The notes under the pieces: model-generated
Databases searched by the model: none
What the model saw: only the letters and a program-made list of their open reading frames with translations
What the model was told of the DNA's origin: nothing
Part shown: positions 45,760 to 53,356 of the stretch, in pieces
Layout of the letters: each line of letters begins with the position of its first letter
Position numbering within the stretch: position 1 is the stretch's first letter
Position numbers and translations under genes: made by a program
Assembly (NCBI GenBank): GCA_035498175.1
Contig: DATKAJ010000014.1
Span: 62,001-126,000, forward strand
Direction of reading: 5' to 3'
Source: JALORV01 sp035498175
Lineage (GTDB): Bacteria; Pseudomonadota; Gammaproteobacteria; Burkholderiales; Burkholderiaceae_F
DNA length: 64,000 nucleotides

Positions 45760-46033
45760 TCATTCGCGACATCCACTGCATAGCTCACGCTGCAACTCGT
45801 AGGGCGACATGCACGGCGCCGGCCCACCGCCCGCCCCCGAGCCCACGACCTCGCCGCCCAGATTGATCATCTGCTGGGTCAGGTGCCTGACGCATCGCGT
45901 TGTTCTGAAGCATCGTCGCGTAGGAGTTGTTGTCCTTCGCGAGCGCGGCGGGCGGGGCCAGGAGCAGAAGCGCGGATAGCAACAGCTGCGCCGAGACGAC
46001 CGCCCTATGGAACAGAGCGTATGGGTTCGCCAT
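45760..46033 (-). pseudogene. Frameshifted gene for a small secreted protein
   Basis: From the ATG at 46033 the frame encodes a signal peptide (ALFHRAVVSAQLLLSALLLL...) and a mature start KDNNSYATMLQNNAMRQ. Deleting one G after that point joins it to a second frame, HLTQQMINLGGEVVGSGAGG ... PYELQRELCSGCRE, which ends at 45760. Read through, the product would be about 91 residues with three cysteines. A single extra base near 45896 therefore breaks the gene, unless it is a sequencing error. Family not recognised. Confidence 0.6.
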
Positions 46034-46082
46034 GTGATGGTCCCTCCAAGAGGGTGCGTTACGCCCGTACTCGATAGACTAG

Positions 46083-47789
46083 CTATTGCGCGACCGCAAA
46101 CTCTTGCCCACGTAGCGCTGGCAGCAGCTCCCGCGTGATCGGATTGCGTCCCGCGTTGATTTCCGAGATCCATTTGCCTCGTTGGGCAACGACTTCGCTG
46201 TTCGTTGCGGAATGCGTTCGCACAAAGTCGAAATCTTCGCGCGCACCGAGAGGATCACCGCACATCGCTCGTGCTACGCCGCGCGAATCTCTGTTTTGCG
46301 GACTGTCAGGCTCCATCGTCACCGCGCGATCGCATATTCCGAGGACGTCGCGCGGATGTCCTGCGATTGTCCACTGCCTGCAGAGCTGCTCGAGCTTGCG
46401 GGCGTCATTGATGTAGCTTGCCTGTTCCAAATCCAGTTTGAGACCGCGAGCGCATAAGGGAGCGGTCAGCCTCTCTTGGCCGGAAACGATCCCGTAGTAG
46501 CAAAGGGTATTCATTGCGTCGGTTTCACGGCTGTACTCGGCGACCTTGCCCGCAGTGGAAAGCACGATTGTCAGTTCCTTCTTTTGCGCCGAGTTGTAGT
46601 GCTGTTCGGCCTCGTAAGCCAAAGTGCTCAGCAGGCGCCCGCCAACCCGACCTGCACAAGTGGGGTGGTATTCCAAATTGGGGAAGAACTGTCGCCAGTC
46701 CTGCAACGACATGTTTTGGGACACGCGGTCGCAGGCCCGTTCAATCAGACTGCGTGCAGGCCGCTTCCGCAACTGCTGCAAGGACCAGACACTCACTCTT
46801 CCATCGTCAGCGGCCGCAACGAGGCTTTCCGGCGAAAAGGCGAAAGCCGCGATAGGCGCCGAGTGCAAGTCGCCAAGTACCGACAGCGGTTCGTAAGTCT
46901 TGGCATCGAGGACCGCGATGGAGCCGGTCTGCGTTCCAATCACCAGGAAGTCGCCTGTCGGATCGAGTCGCAGAAGCTTGGCGTCCGGGAATACCGAGGC
47001 GGTCCCCACAAAAGCGCTCAGAGAACGTTCCAACACGACCTTGTCGAATTTCCAGTGCCGGACGATGCCGCCCTCATGTAGGGAGAACAGCTCGGTGCCA
47101 TCGGCATTCAAATCGAAGCCAACGGCGCTTGCCGCCTGGCGCGGAAACTTCACAAGCGCATCGCGTCCGTTTTCCAGATTGATGGCGCGCAGGCGGAAAT
47201 GTTCGTCGATCCATACGGCCGCTCGGCGGTTCGGCAACAGCACCACCGGCGAACTGATGTCAGCGTCAACGCGGAATTTCGCAGGTGGCGCTTCAGGCTC
47301 CTTCAGTGGAACCAACACGCCCCAACCGTTACCGCGCTCCGCCGCAGTCTCGACAGAAGCAATCGCCCTAAAGGTCGCAATGAAGAGTGCCTCCCCGTCT
47401 GGGGCGAACGCTAGCTCCGTGACGCGTTCATCGTTGCCCAATTGGAACGGAACGAACTTCAGTGGCTCGAGACCTTTGGCAGCCCGCACCTCGACGCCTT
47501 GGGTCGTCTGCACGGCTACGAGGGATCCGTCCGGGCTGACCGCGACGTGGGCTTGGCTTGGCGCCTGGACGTCGACGCTCTCGCGACGCCCGCCGGCCGC
47601 GAAATCCCAAACTTGGAGCTGTCGATTCTCCCGCGGCCTTCCGGAAGCAGCTACGAGCGCGGCCATGATGGTTCCGTTGCGCGACACTTCGGTTTCGCGG
47701 GAAGTTGGCGGCGCCCGGTTGAAGTCCGACCTCGAACCTACGCACTGGGCCGCCCGATTACCGATGCTAAGGGGGACAGCGGCCGGCAT
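46083..47789 (-). CDS. Truncated STAND-type WD40 repeat protein
   Basis: A 568-residue protein with repeated beta-propeller blades (LQVWDFAAGG, VSPDGSLVAV, FAPDGEALFIA, LDPTGDFLVIGTQTG, DDGRVSVWSL) up to about residue 340. The next segment, LIERACDRVSQNMSLQDWRQF, is the typical post-propeller region of large bacterial nSTAND-NTPase WD40 proteins, followed by a helical tail. The NTPase and effector parts are absent: the frame starts at once in propeller-like sequence. Base composition is poorer in G+C than its neighbours (32 of 60 in 46561-46620), which suggests transfer. Probably a remnant; any residual function is unknown. Confidence 0.7.
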   Translation of the reverse strand: MPAAVPLSIGNRAAQCVGSRSDFNRAPPTSRETEVSRNGTIMAALVAASGRPRENRQLQVWDFAAGGRRESVDVQAPSQAHVAVSPDGSLVAVQTTQGVEVRAAKGLEPLKFVPFQLGNDERVTELAFAPDGEALFIATFRAIASVETAAERGNGWGVLVPLKEPEAPPAKFRVDADISSPVVLLPNRRAAVWIDEHFRLRAINLENGRDALVKFPRQAASAVGFDLNADGTELFSLHEGGIVRHWKFDKVVLERSLSAFVGTASVFPDAKLLRLDPTGDFLVIGTQTGSIAVLDAKTYEPLSVLGDLHSAPIAAFAFSPESLVAAADDGRVSVWSLQQLRKRPARSLIERACDRVSQNMSLQDWRQFFPNLEYHPTCAGRVGGRLLSTLAYEAEQHYNSAQKKELTIVLSTAGKVAEYSRETDAMNTLCYYGIVSGQERLTAPLCARGLKLDLEQASYINDARKLEQLCRQWTIAGHPRDVLGICDRAVTMEPDSPQNRDSRGVARAMCGDPLGAREDFDFVRTHSATNSEVVAQRGKWISEINAGRNPITRELLPALRGQEFAVAQ

Positions 47790-47921
47790 ATTCAGTAATC
47801 CTGACCGAGGGTAGGCACCAGCCGTGCCGTCCGAGCGACACGATGAACGCCAGGTTGCCGTTTCTCCAGCGATCAGCGTTTCACGAACGTTGACACCCTA
47901 CAGCTCTTGCCTGCGCGGCGG

Positions 47922-48923
47922 TCAGGAGCTGGCGAGTTCGACGATGCGGGCGAACAGCCGCCGGTACTGCAGATCGACGTCACCCGAAAACCTTGGGTCG
48001 TTGTTGCTTGCGAACGCCTGGTCGATCTCGGCCCAGTCCCCGTCGGTGAGATGGCGCTGCGCAGCGGGCAGGATCACGCCCTCCTCGCGCCCCATGTGAT
48101 CCCAGATGAAGCGGGCGTAGGCTTGCACCGCCTCTTCCAGCCGGATGAGATCGACAGGATCGCTTTCGATCAGCGTCGCGAGCTCCGCGACCATCTGGTG
48201 ATCGCGCTCATGCTGCCTCTCCAGCTCGTCGAGTTCCGCGTCCACCGACGACGTGCGCTCGCGCAGGCGACGGAACAGGTAGTCGTCCTCCTTCGGATGA
48301 TGCAGCGCGACCGGGAAGTCGCGGATGTAGCGGATGATCGCGCGCAGCAGCGCTCGATCCGGCGCCTTTCCCTCCGCGCGGGCGGTCTCGATGAGGTGGA
48401 TCCATCCGTGCAGCACGGCAGCAAGCGAGCGATGCTCGTCGCGGATGATGCCGATCGCCCGCGCCGTCGAATCGGGGTTGCGGGTCGCGGCAACCAGCAC
48501 CGGGATCTCCGTGTGCGTCAGGACCCGCAGCGTCTGCGAGCCGAGCACCATGCCAAGGCTGCTGGCCCGCCCGTGCGAGGCCATGTAGATCAGATCGCAG
48601 CCGGCGTCGCGCGCCGCGCCGAGGATCGCTTCATACGGCTTGTCGTCGATCGTGCCCACGATGCTGCACGGCACCTCCTGCGCGCGCGCAGCCGCCTGCG
48701 CCTTTGCGAGCAGTTCGCTGGCGCGCCCGTCGAGTTCGTGAGCGGCCCGTCCCGAAGTGGTCCACACGACCTCTTCGCCCGTGATCGCCGGCGCCACCTT
48801 GCGCGGCGCCGCGTGAAAGAAGGTAATGCGCGCTCCAAGCGTGCGTGCGAATTCGACGGCCTGTCCGACGATCTGGATCGACAGGTCGCTGCCATCGAGG
48901 GGAACGAGCAAGTGCCGGTACAT
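47922..48923 (-). CDS. Universal stress protein-hemerythrin HHE fusion
   Basis: A 333-residue protein starting at 48923 with GGAGG just upstream. Residues 1-145 are a UspA domain (MYRHLLVPLDGSDLSIQ, then MASHGRASSLGMVLGSQTLR, an ATP-binding type glycine motif). Residues about 165-325 form a hemerythrin-like four-helix bundle with candidate ligands in DEHRSLAAVLHGW, ALHHPKEDDYLF, ERDHQMVAEL and DHMGREEGVILPA. A cytoplasmic sensor or protectant binding oxygen, NO or iron is plausible. Both domains are complete; fusion of the two is uncommon but known in proteobacteria. Confidence 0.88.
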   Translation of the reverse strand: MYRHLLVPLDGSDLSIQIVGQAVEFARTLGARITFFHAAPRKVAPAITGEEVVWTTSGRAAHELDGRASELLAKAQAAARAQEVPCSIVGTIDDKPYEAILGAARDAGCDLIYMASHGRASSLGMVLGSQTLRVLTHTEIPVLVAATRNPDSTARAIGIIRDEHRSLAAVLHGWIHLIETARAEGKAPDRALLRAIIRYIRDFPVALHHPKEDDYLFRRLRERTSSVDAELDELERQHERDHQMVAELATLIESDPVDLIRLEEAVQAYARFIWDHMGREEGVILPAAQRHLTDGDWAEIDQAFASNNDPRFSGDVDLQYRRLFARIVELASS

Positions 48924-49067
48924 GGAACCTCCGGGTAAGCGGTCGCCTGCGCGGTCTGCTGCGCGCAGTGCACCGATCACATGCTAGGTCGATCCGCGGC
49001 GTATTCCCCCCTAGCGGCAGGGGGGCCGCGCTGATTCGCGTCCACCTTTCGCGGCACGGTTGATCTG

Positions 49068-49083
49068 GATCACTCCTACAATC
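49068..49083 (+). promoter_or_regulatory. Promoter-like element shared with the intact luxR gene
   Basis: GATCACTCCTACAATC here is identical to 56170-56185, in front of the intact LuxR regulator. It contains TACAAT, a good -10 hexamer, 37 bases before the GTG of the broken regulator. No matching -35 is evident, so the element could need an activator. Confidence 0.55.
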
Positions 49084-49118
49084 CGACACCTTCCCTGGCC
49101 GGCCTCAACGTCCATCTG

Positions 49119-49289
49119 GTGACTCGCACGAACACCGAGCAGGCGGGCAGTTCGACCGCGGACGCCGTCCCTGCCGAAGAATCGAGCAAGGGGCTGCTGT
49201 TGCAGGTCACGCCAGCGCGCGTACCGCGCAACCTGCTGATCCGGGCCCGGCTGTCGTCCGACGAACCACTGTTTCGCAATCGATCCGCA
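49119..49289 (+). pseudogene. N-terminal remnant of a large LuxR-type regulator
   Basis: About 57 codons from a GTG. The segment GLLLQVTPARVPRNLLIRAR followed by LSSDEPLFRNRSA is homologous to the start of the intact regulator at 56275 (LLLKVTPARVPRDLLVRQRL). Similarity ends at about 49289, before the P-loop, where sequence of an SDR gene on the other strand takes over. Everything downstream (about 840 codons) is lost. The remnant keeps the promoter-like element of the intact gene. Confidence 0.75.
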
Positions 49290-49442
49290 GCGCTTCGATA
49301 TCACGCACGGTGGCCGCTAGCGTCGCTTCATTGATGTCGCAGACCGCGACGCTGGCTCCTGCCTCCGCCATCGCGAGCGCAATCGATCTCCCCAGCCCCG
49401 GCCGGCGCCGGTGACCAGTGCCGCCTTGTCCTTCAGCTTCAT
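49285..49442 (-). pseudogene. N-terminal remnant of an SDR family oxidoreductase
   Basis: From the ATG at 49442 the frame reads MKLKDKAALVTGAGRG, the SDR glycine-rich NAD(P) motif; after a one-base deletion the similarity continues in another frame as GRSIALAMAEAGASVAVCDI and then NEATLAATVRDIEALR. It then ends at the junction with the luxR remnant. The gene begins nine bases after the MFS stop on the same strand, so it was probably part of that operon. Both the frameshift and the truncation make it non-functional. Confidence 0.75.
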
Positions 49443-49450
49443 GCGTTCTT

Positions 49451-50791
49451 TCAATGCACCAGCGGAGAAAGCCCCGGTTGCATCCGTGCGCGCAGCGCCG
49501 CGTAATGCAGGCAGTCGCGCGGATACGCGCGCGCCGCCAGCACGAAGCAGGCCGCAGCGGCCAGCGAGACCAGCGGCGCAATCATCAGGGCGGTCTGCAG
49601 GCCGAAGGCATCGGACAGCTGACCGACGGCCCACGGTCCCGGCGCCAGGCCCAGCAGATTGTTGAACAGCACCACGGTCGCGGCGGCGGTGGCGATCAAC
49701 CCCGGATGCACGACGTCCATCACGGCGGCGCTGCTCGCACCGGAATGACCACCGGCGAGAAACACGCCTGCGTACAGGAACCCCAGCTGCGTCGGTCCCG
49801 GCGGCAATGCGAAGGCGGCCGTCAGCAGGACGAAAGTGATCAGCGCATAGAGTGCCGGCATCCTGAGCTTGTTGCGCGGATCCTTCCGCCCCATGCGATC
49901 GGCGAGCGCGCCGCCAATGATCATGCCGACACCGAGCACTGCAACCACGCCTGCTGCCTGCAGGCCCGCCTTGTCGGGCGGCAGTCCATAGCCGCGCGCG
50001 AAGAAGCTCGGCAGCCAGGCCATCAGCGCGCCCAGGATGAACATCTGCAGGCCGCTGCCGCAGTAGGCGAGCACGACGGTACGAAAGCGGAACAGCTCGC
50101 GCAGGATTCCTCGTAGCCCCGCGCTGGCAGCCCGCGCTCCGTCCAGATCGGACTCCTCCTGCGTCAGCGGCACGGTCTCGTAGTCGCGAACGACCAGCGG
50201 ATACAGCACGACGAGCAGCAGAGACGCGGCGCCGACCGCGATGAAGGCCGTGCGCCAGCCGAATTGAACCGACAGTGCGCCGCCGACTGCGACGCCCAGG
50301 ACGGAGCCGAACAGCGACGCCGCCAGGAACGCCCCCAGCACCATGGAGCGCCGTTCTGGTGGAAACACGTTTGCGAGAATTGCCCCGCCAGCCGCACCGT
50401 AACCCGCCTCGCCGAGGCCGACGAGGCCGCGCGTAACCAGCAACTGCGCGTGGTTCTGCGTGAGGCCACAGCCGATGGTCGCGAAGCACCACAGCGCCGC
50501 CATTACCGTGATGCTCTTGACGCGGCCCCAACGGTCGGCGAGCAGCGCGATCGGGATCGAGGCGACCCCGACGACCAGCGCAACGACGCTGACCAGCGCG
50601 CCCAGCTGCGCATCGGTCAAACTCCATTCCGCCTTCAGCAGCGGGAACACCGCGCTGATCACGTTGCGCGTCAGGTAGTCGGACAGCATCAGTCCGAACG
50701 TCAGCGCGAAGACGCTCCACATGTAGAGCTTCGATGCGCCCCGTGCGGGGCGATACTTGCCGGCTTCCGTCGTAGAGAGCGTCGTGCTCAC
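49451..50791 (-). CDS. MFS transporter
   Basis: A 446-residue major facilitator with 12 predicted helices. The loop 2-3 motif is LLADRWGRVKS, with a second copy LADRMGRKDPRNK between helices 8 and 9; VSVVALVVGVASIPIALLAD precedes the first. It resembles the partial MFS protein at the right window edge (GALVSVV, ALLADR, RVKSI in both). Neighbouring BKACE and regulator genes suggest uptake of an organic acid or export of a product; the substrate is unknown. It is transcribed from a divergent or internal position, downstream of the BKACE gene by 47 bases. Confidence 0.88.
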   Translation of the reverse strand: MSTTLSTTEAGKYRPARGASKLYMWSVFALTFGLMLSDYLTRNVISAVFPLLKAEWSLTDAQLGALVSVVALVVGVASIPIALLADRWGRVKSITVMAALWCFATIGCGLTQNHAQLLVTRGLVGLGEAGYGAAGGAILANVFPPERRSMVLGAFLAASLFGSVLGVAVGGALSVQFGWRTAFIAVGAASLLLVVLYPLVVRDYETVPLTQEESDLDGARAASAGLRGILRELFRFRTVVLAYCGSGLQMFILGALMAWLPSFFARGYGLPPDKAGLQAAGVVAVLGVGMIIGGALADRMGRKDPRNKLRMPALYALITFVLLTAAFALPPGPTQLGFLYAGVFLAGGHSGASSAAVMDVVHPGLIATAAATVVLFNNLLGLAPGPWAVGQLSDAFGLQTALMIAPLVSLAAAACFVLAARAYPRDCLHYAALRARMQPGLSPLVH

Positions 50792-50838
50792 CGGGGTTCC
50801 GTGGCGGTTATGGTCGGCATATGCGGGCGGGTGGCGAT

Positions 50839-51894
50839 CTAAGCAGCGCGCAACAGCTGCACGCCGCGCTCGCCGATGCGGCGATTCGGCGTGTAACCGA
50901 CCCGGGCCAGCGTCTCGTCGACGTCGGCATAGTGCTCGCCGATCCGGTAGATCTCGCGGGCCTGCGCGCCGCTCGCGACCTCACGGTGCAGCTCACGCGC
51001 CACGCGCACCATCTGCTCGACCTGCTGCACGCTCGTCATCCGTTCGCCCTTCCTGCCCCACAGATTGTCTTCAATGCCGACGCGTACGTGCAGCCCCATC
51101 GCAATCGCCATCGTGTTCAGCGGCAACACGTTGCGCATGATCGACTCGATCGTCAGTACGGCGCCAGCCGGCACGCGGCGGATGAACTCCATCATGTTGT
51201 ACGGGTTCGGGCCATCGGCGCCGCCGCCGATGCCGACCCAGTTCAGCACCAGCGGACCCGTGTAGACGCCGCGGCGAATCAGGCGTTCCACGGTCTCGAG
51301 CTGGCCGACGTCACCCAGCATGAAGTGCGGCTGGATGCCCGCATCCTGCAGCCGCCTCAGGTGCTCAGCGACGAAGGCCGGGCCTGACGGGATCGTCATT
51401 TCGCTGTACGCAGCCTGGAAGACCGGCAGCGCCAGCGAGGTGCCGGCCACGTCGTCCGCGCTCATCAGTTCGCAGACGTTCATCTGGTTGGTGTTGATTG
51501 CGATCGTCACCTGGTCGGGCTTCGGGTTCAGCTCCGCCAGCATGTGGCGCGTGTCATCGTTGAGCCACCTGGCGTCGGCGCCCTCGGCTTCCGGCGCAAA
51601 CGATATCGAGCCACCAACCTGCAGCAGCATCTGCGGAACCGCTTCGCGCAGGCGCGCCAGCATCTCGTTGAACATCGACAGTCGCTTGCTGCCCTTGCCG
51701 TCGGCTTCGCGGACGTGCACGTGCAGCACGGTGGCGCCGGCGTTCCAGCAGTCCACGGCCTTCTGCACCTGCTCGTCCATCGTCACCGGGATGTCCTCGG
51801 AGTCGCCCGGCAGGAACTCGGGACCGTAAGGGGCGACCTGGATGACCAGGGGTTGCTGGTTTTCGGGAAGCAGCGAGTCGTCGAGGAATTGCAT
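50839..51894 (-). CDS. BKACE family beta-keto acid cleavage enzyme (copy 1)
   Basis: A 351-residue member of the 3-keto-5-aminohexanoate cleavage (Kce/BKACE, DUF849) family. The start at 51894 is the ATG giving MQFLDDSLLPENQQPLVIQV, matching the paralog at 60112. The metal-binding motif is LHVHVRE (His58, His60), with APYGPE near 21 and GGSISFAPEAEG further on. Family enzymes are Zn2+-dependent and react a beta-keto acid with acetyl-CoA, giving acetoacetate and a new acyl-CoA. The substrate here is unknown. The copy-2 paralog is clearly homologous along its whole length. Confidence 0.9.
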   Translation of the reverse strand: MQFLDDSLLPENQQPLVIQVAPYGPEFLPGDSEDIPVTMDEQVQKAVDCWNAGATVLHVHVREADGKGSKRLSMFNEMLARLREAVPQMLLQVGGSISFAPEAEGADARWLNDDTRHMLAELNPKPDQVTIAINTNQMNVCELMSADDVAGTSLALPVFQAAYSEMTIPSGPAFVAEHLRRLQDAGIQPHFMLGDVGQLETVERLIRRGVYTGPLVLNWVGIGGGADGPNPYNMMEFIRRVPAGAVLTIESIMRNVLPLNTMAIAMGLHVRVGIEDNLWGRKGERMTSVQQVEQMVRVARELHREVASGAQAREIYRIGEHYADVDETLARVGYTPNRRIGERGVQLLRAA

Positions 51895-51917
51895 GACGGT
51901 CCTTTCGGGAATCGGGT

Positions 51918-52328
51918 TCAAGGGGTGGCAGTCGCACCGGACTGATGCGCCGCGAGTTCTTCCAGAAGAATGGGCGCGCTCAGACTCATCGTGTGGATAC
52001 CCAGCACGCTGGTCGGCTGCAGCACCGCAGCGATTTCCTGCTGAGTGGCGCCGAGTTCTAGCGCCTTGCGGATGTGCCGGCGCACGCCGGGTTCGTACAT
52101 GTGCGTGCACGACGCGTCGACGGCGATGGCGATGAACTCGACGGTCTTCGGGTCGAGCACACCCGCGGCCAGCGCCGCTGTCGCCATCGCCATGAAGCGC
52201 TCGGTCCAGAGCGGATCGAGCTTGCGGAACTGCTCCCATTTCGGGTTCCATTCTCCGAGCGCCTTGAGTCGATCGATGGTCGGGGTCGGGATTTCAGCGG
52301 TGCCATGCATGTTGGAGGGTTCGCTCAT
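51918..52328 (-). CDS. Carboxymuconolactone decarboxylase/AhpD-like protein
   Basis: A 136-residue CMD/AhpD-fold protein starting at 52328; an upstream ATG would add six residues. The core is VEFIAIAVDASCTHMYEPGVRRHIRKAL followed by LGATQQEIAAVLQ (first segment quoted in part here: VDASCTHMYEPGVRRH). AhpD-type redox members have CxxC and a histidine; here only the first Cys and the His remain, the second Cys being Met. Disulfide chemistry is therefore unlikely, and an isomerase, decarboxylase or hydrolase-like role is possible. It lies 23 bases upstream of BKACE copy 1 in the same operon. Confidence 0.82.
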   Translation of the reverse strand: MSEPSNMHGTAEIPTPTIDRLKALGEWNPKWEQFRKLDPLWTERFMAMATAALAAGVLDPKTVEFIAIAVDASCTHMYEPGVRRHIRKALELGATQQEIAAVLQPTSVLGIHTMSLSAPILLEELAAHQSGATATP

Positions 52329-52459
52329 TGGGGCCTGTCGGCGCATCCGACTGGGCAGCCGAATTCTTGGCGACGCCGGAGTTCCTGAACCCCCTCCCGG
52401 TCGGGGGTGGTCGCCGGGGACGAAGGCCGGGCAGGTCCGCCTGCACTCCCGATACAGGT

Positions 52460-53356
52460 TTAGCGGCCCCGGGGCCGGCGTTTCACGGCGCGTCGCGCCG
52501 CGGGGGCGCGTGCGGCGCTCCGCCGGGTCCGAGGCGCCGCGCGATCCGCATGGGCGCCGTGGACGAAGCGTTCGACGCGGTCGGCGATCTCATCGGCGCG
52601 CGTCAGGATGAAGAGGTGGCCGCAGTCGACATCCTCGACCACGGCGTTGGGCAGGCGCGAGGCGAGGATGCGGCCGTTGACCGGCGGCACGATCGGGTCG
52701 TCGGTGCCGGTCAGGATCAGCGCCGGCGCCTCGACGCGAGGCAGCCGATGCCAGCTGGTCCAGCCCCAGATCGCGAGCATCTGGTAGAGGTAACCGAGGC
52801 TGGTCGGGCTACGCAGTGCTTCGGCGTGAACACGCAGCAGTTCACGCTCGGTGCGGATCATGCCGCCGTAGAGCTCCCCGCCGATCGCCATCAGGTGCGC
52901 GGCATCGAAATAGCGCCGCGGGCTCAGCATGTTCCGCAGCACCATCGGCGATCCCGGCACCATCACCCATCCGGCCGTCGTCGCGGCGAGCGTCAGAGTA
53001 CGGGCGCGATCCGGAAAGCGGATCGCGAATTCCTGTGCCGCCGCGCCACCCCAGGAGACTCCAAAGACGTCGACCGAACCGATACCGAGGTGATCGAGCA
53101 GGCCCGCGGCCAGCCCGACGAGGTGCTTCAGGCGATACGGCACAGGCGGCGTCGGCGAGCCACCGACGCCCGGCACGTCGAAGGTGACGATGCGCGTGCG
53201 TCTGAACTTTGCGGCAAAGCTCGCTACGGTTTCGACGCTGGCGCCGATGCCGTTGAAGAAGAGGAGTACGCGCGATGCGCCCGGCGCGCCGCCGATTGCG
53301 GCGCGCAGCGTCTGGCCTTCGAGTTCGACGGTGAAGGTCTGCAGAGTTCGGGTCAC
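52460..53356 (-). CDS. phaZ: Intracellular poly(3-hydroxyalkanoate) depolymerase
   Basis: A 298-residue alpha/beta hydrolase closely resembling the medium-chain-length PHA depolymerase PhaZ: LFFNGIGASVETV, FDVPGVGGSPTP, the nucleophile motif GVSWGG, LAATTAGWVMVPGSPMVL, then TGTDDPIVPP and the catalytic GHLFILTRADE. It mobilises stored polyester granules. The start is a GTG at 53356 overlapping the phaC stop by four bases. The C-terminal 30 residues are a basic Arg/Ala tail absent from typical PhaZ, perhaps helping granule or DNA binding. Confidence 0.9.
   Translation of the reverse strand: MTRTLQTFTVELEGQTLRAAIGGAPGASRVLLFFNGIGASVETVASFAAKFRRTRIVTFDVPGVGGSPTPPVPYRLKHLVGLAAGLLDHLGIGSVDVFGVSWGGAAAQEFAIRFPDRARTLTLAATTAGWVMVPGSPMVLRNMLSPRRYFDAAHLMAIGGELYGGMIRTERELLRVHAEALRSPTSLGYLYQMLAIWGWTSWHRLPRVEAPALILTGTDDPIVPPVNGRILASRLPNAVVEDVDCGHLFILTRADEIADRVERFVHGAHADRAAPRTRRSAARAPAARRAVKRRPRGR

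Noticed and set aside
46083..47814. The plus-strand open frames opposite the WD40 gene
   Set aside because: They lack any domain signal, while the minus strand shows repeated propeller blades and the STAND-type post-propeller motif.
49119..49442. Insertion sequence as the cause of the gene disruption
   Set aside because: No transposase sequence, terminal inverted repeats or target duplication are visible; a simple deletion explains the junction.
50839..52251. A 470-codon frame joining the AhpD-like region and BKACE copy 1
   Set aside because: The AhpD-like protein is encoded in a different frame, and BKACE copy 2 starts at the position equivalent to the ATG at 51894.
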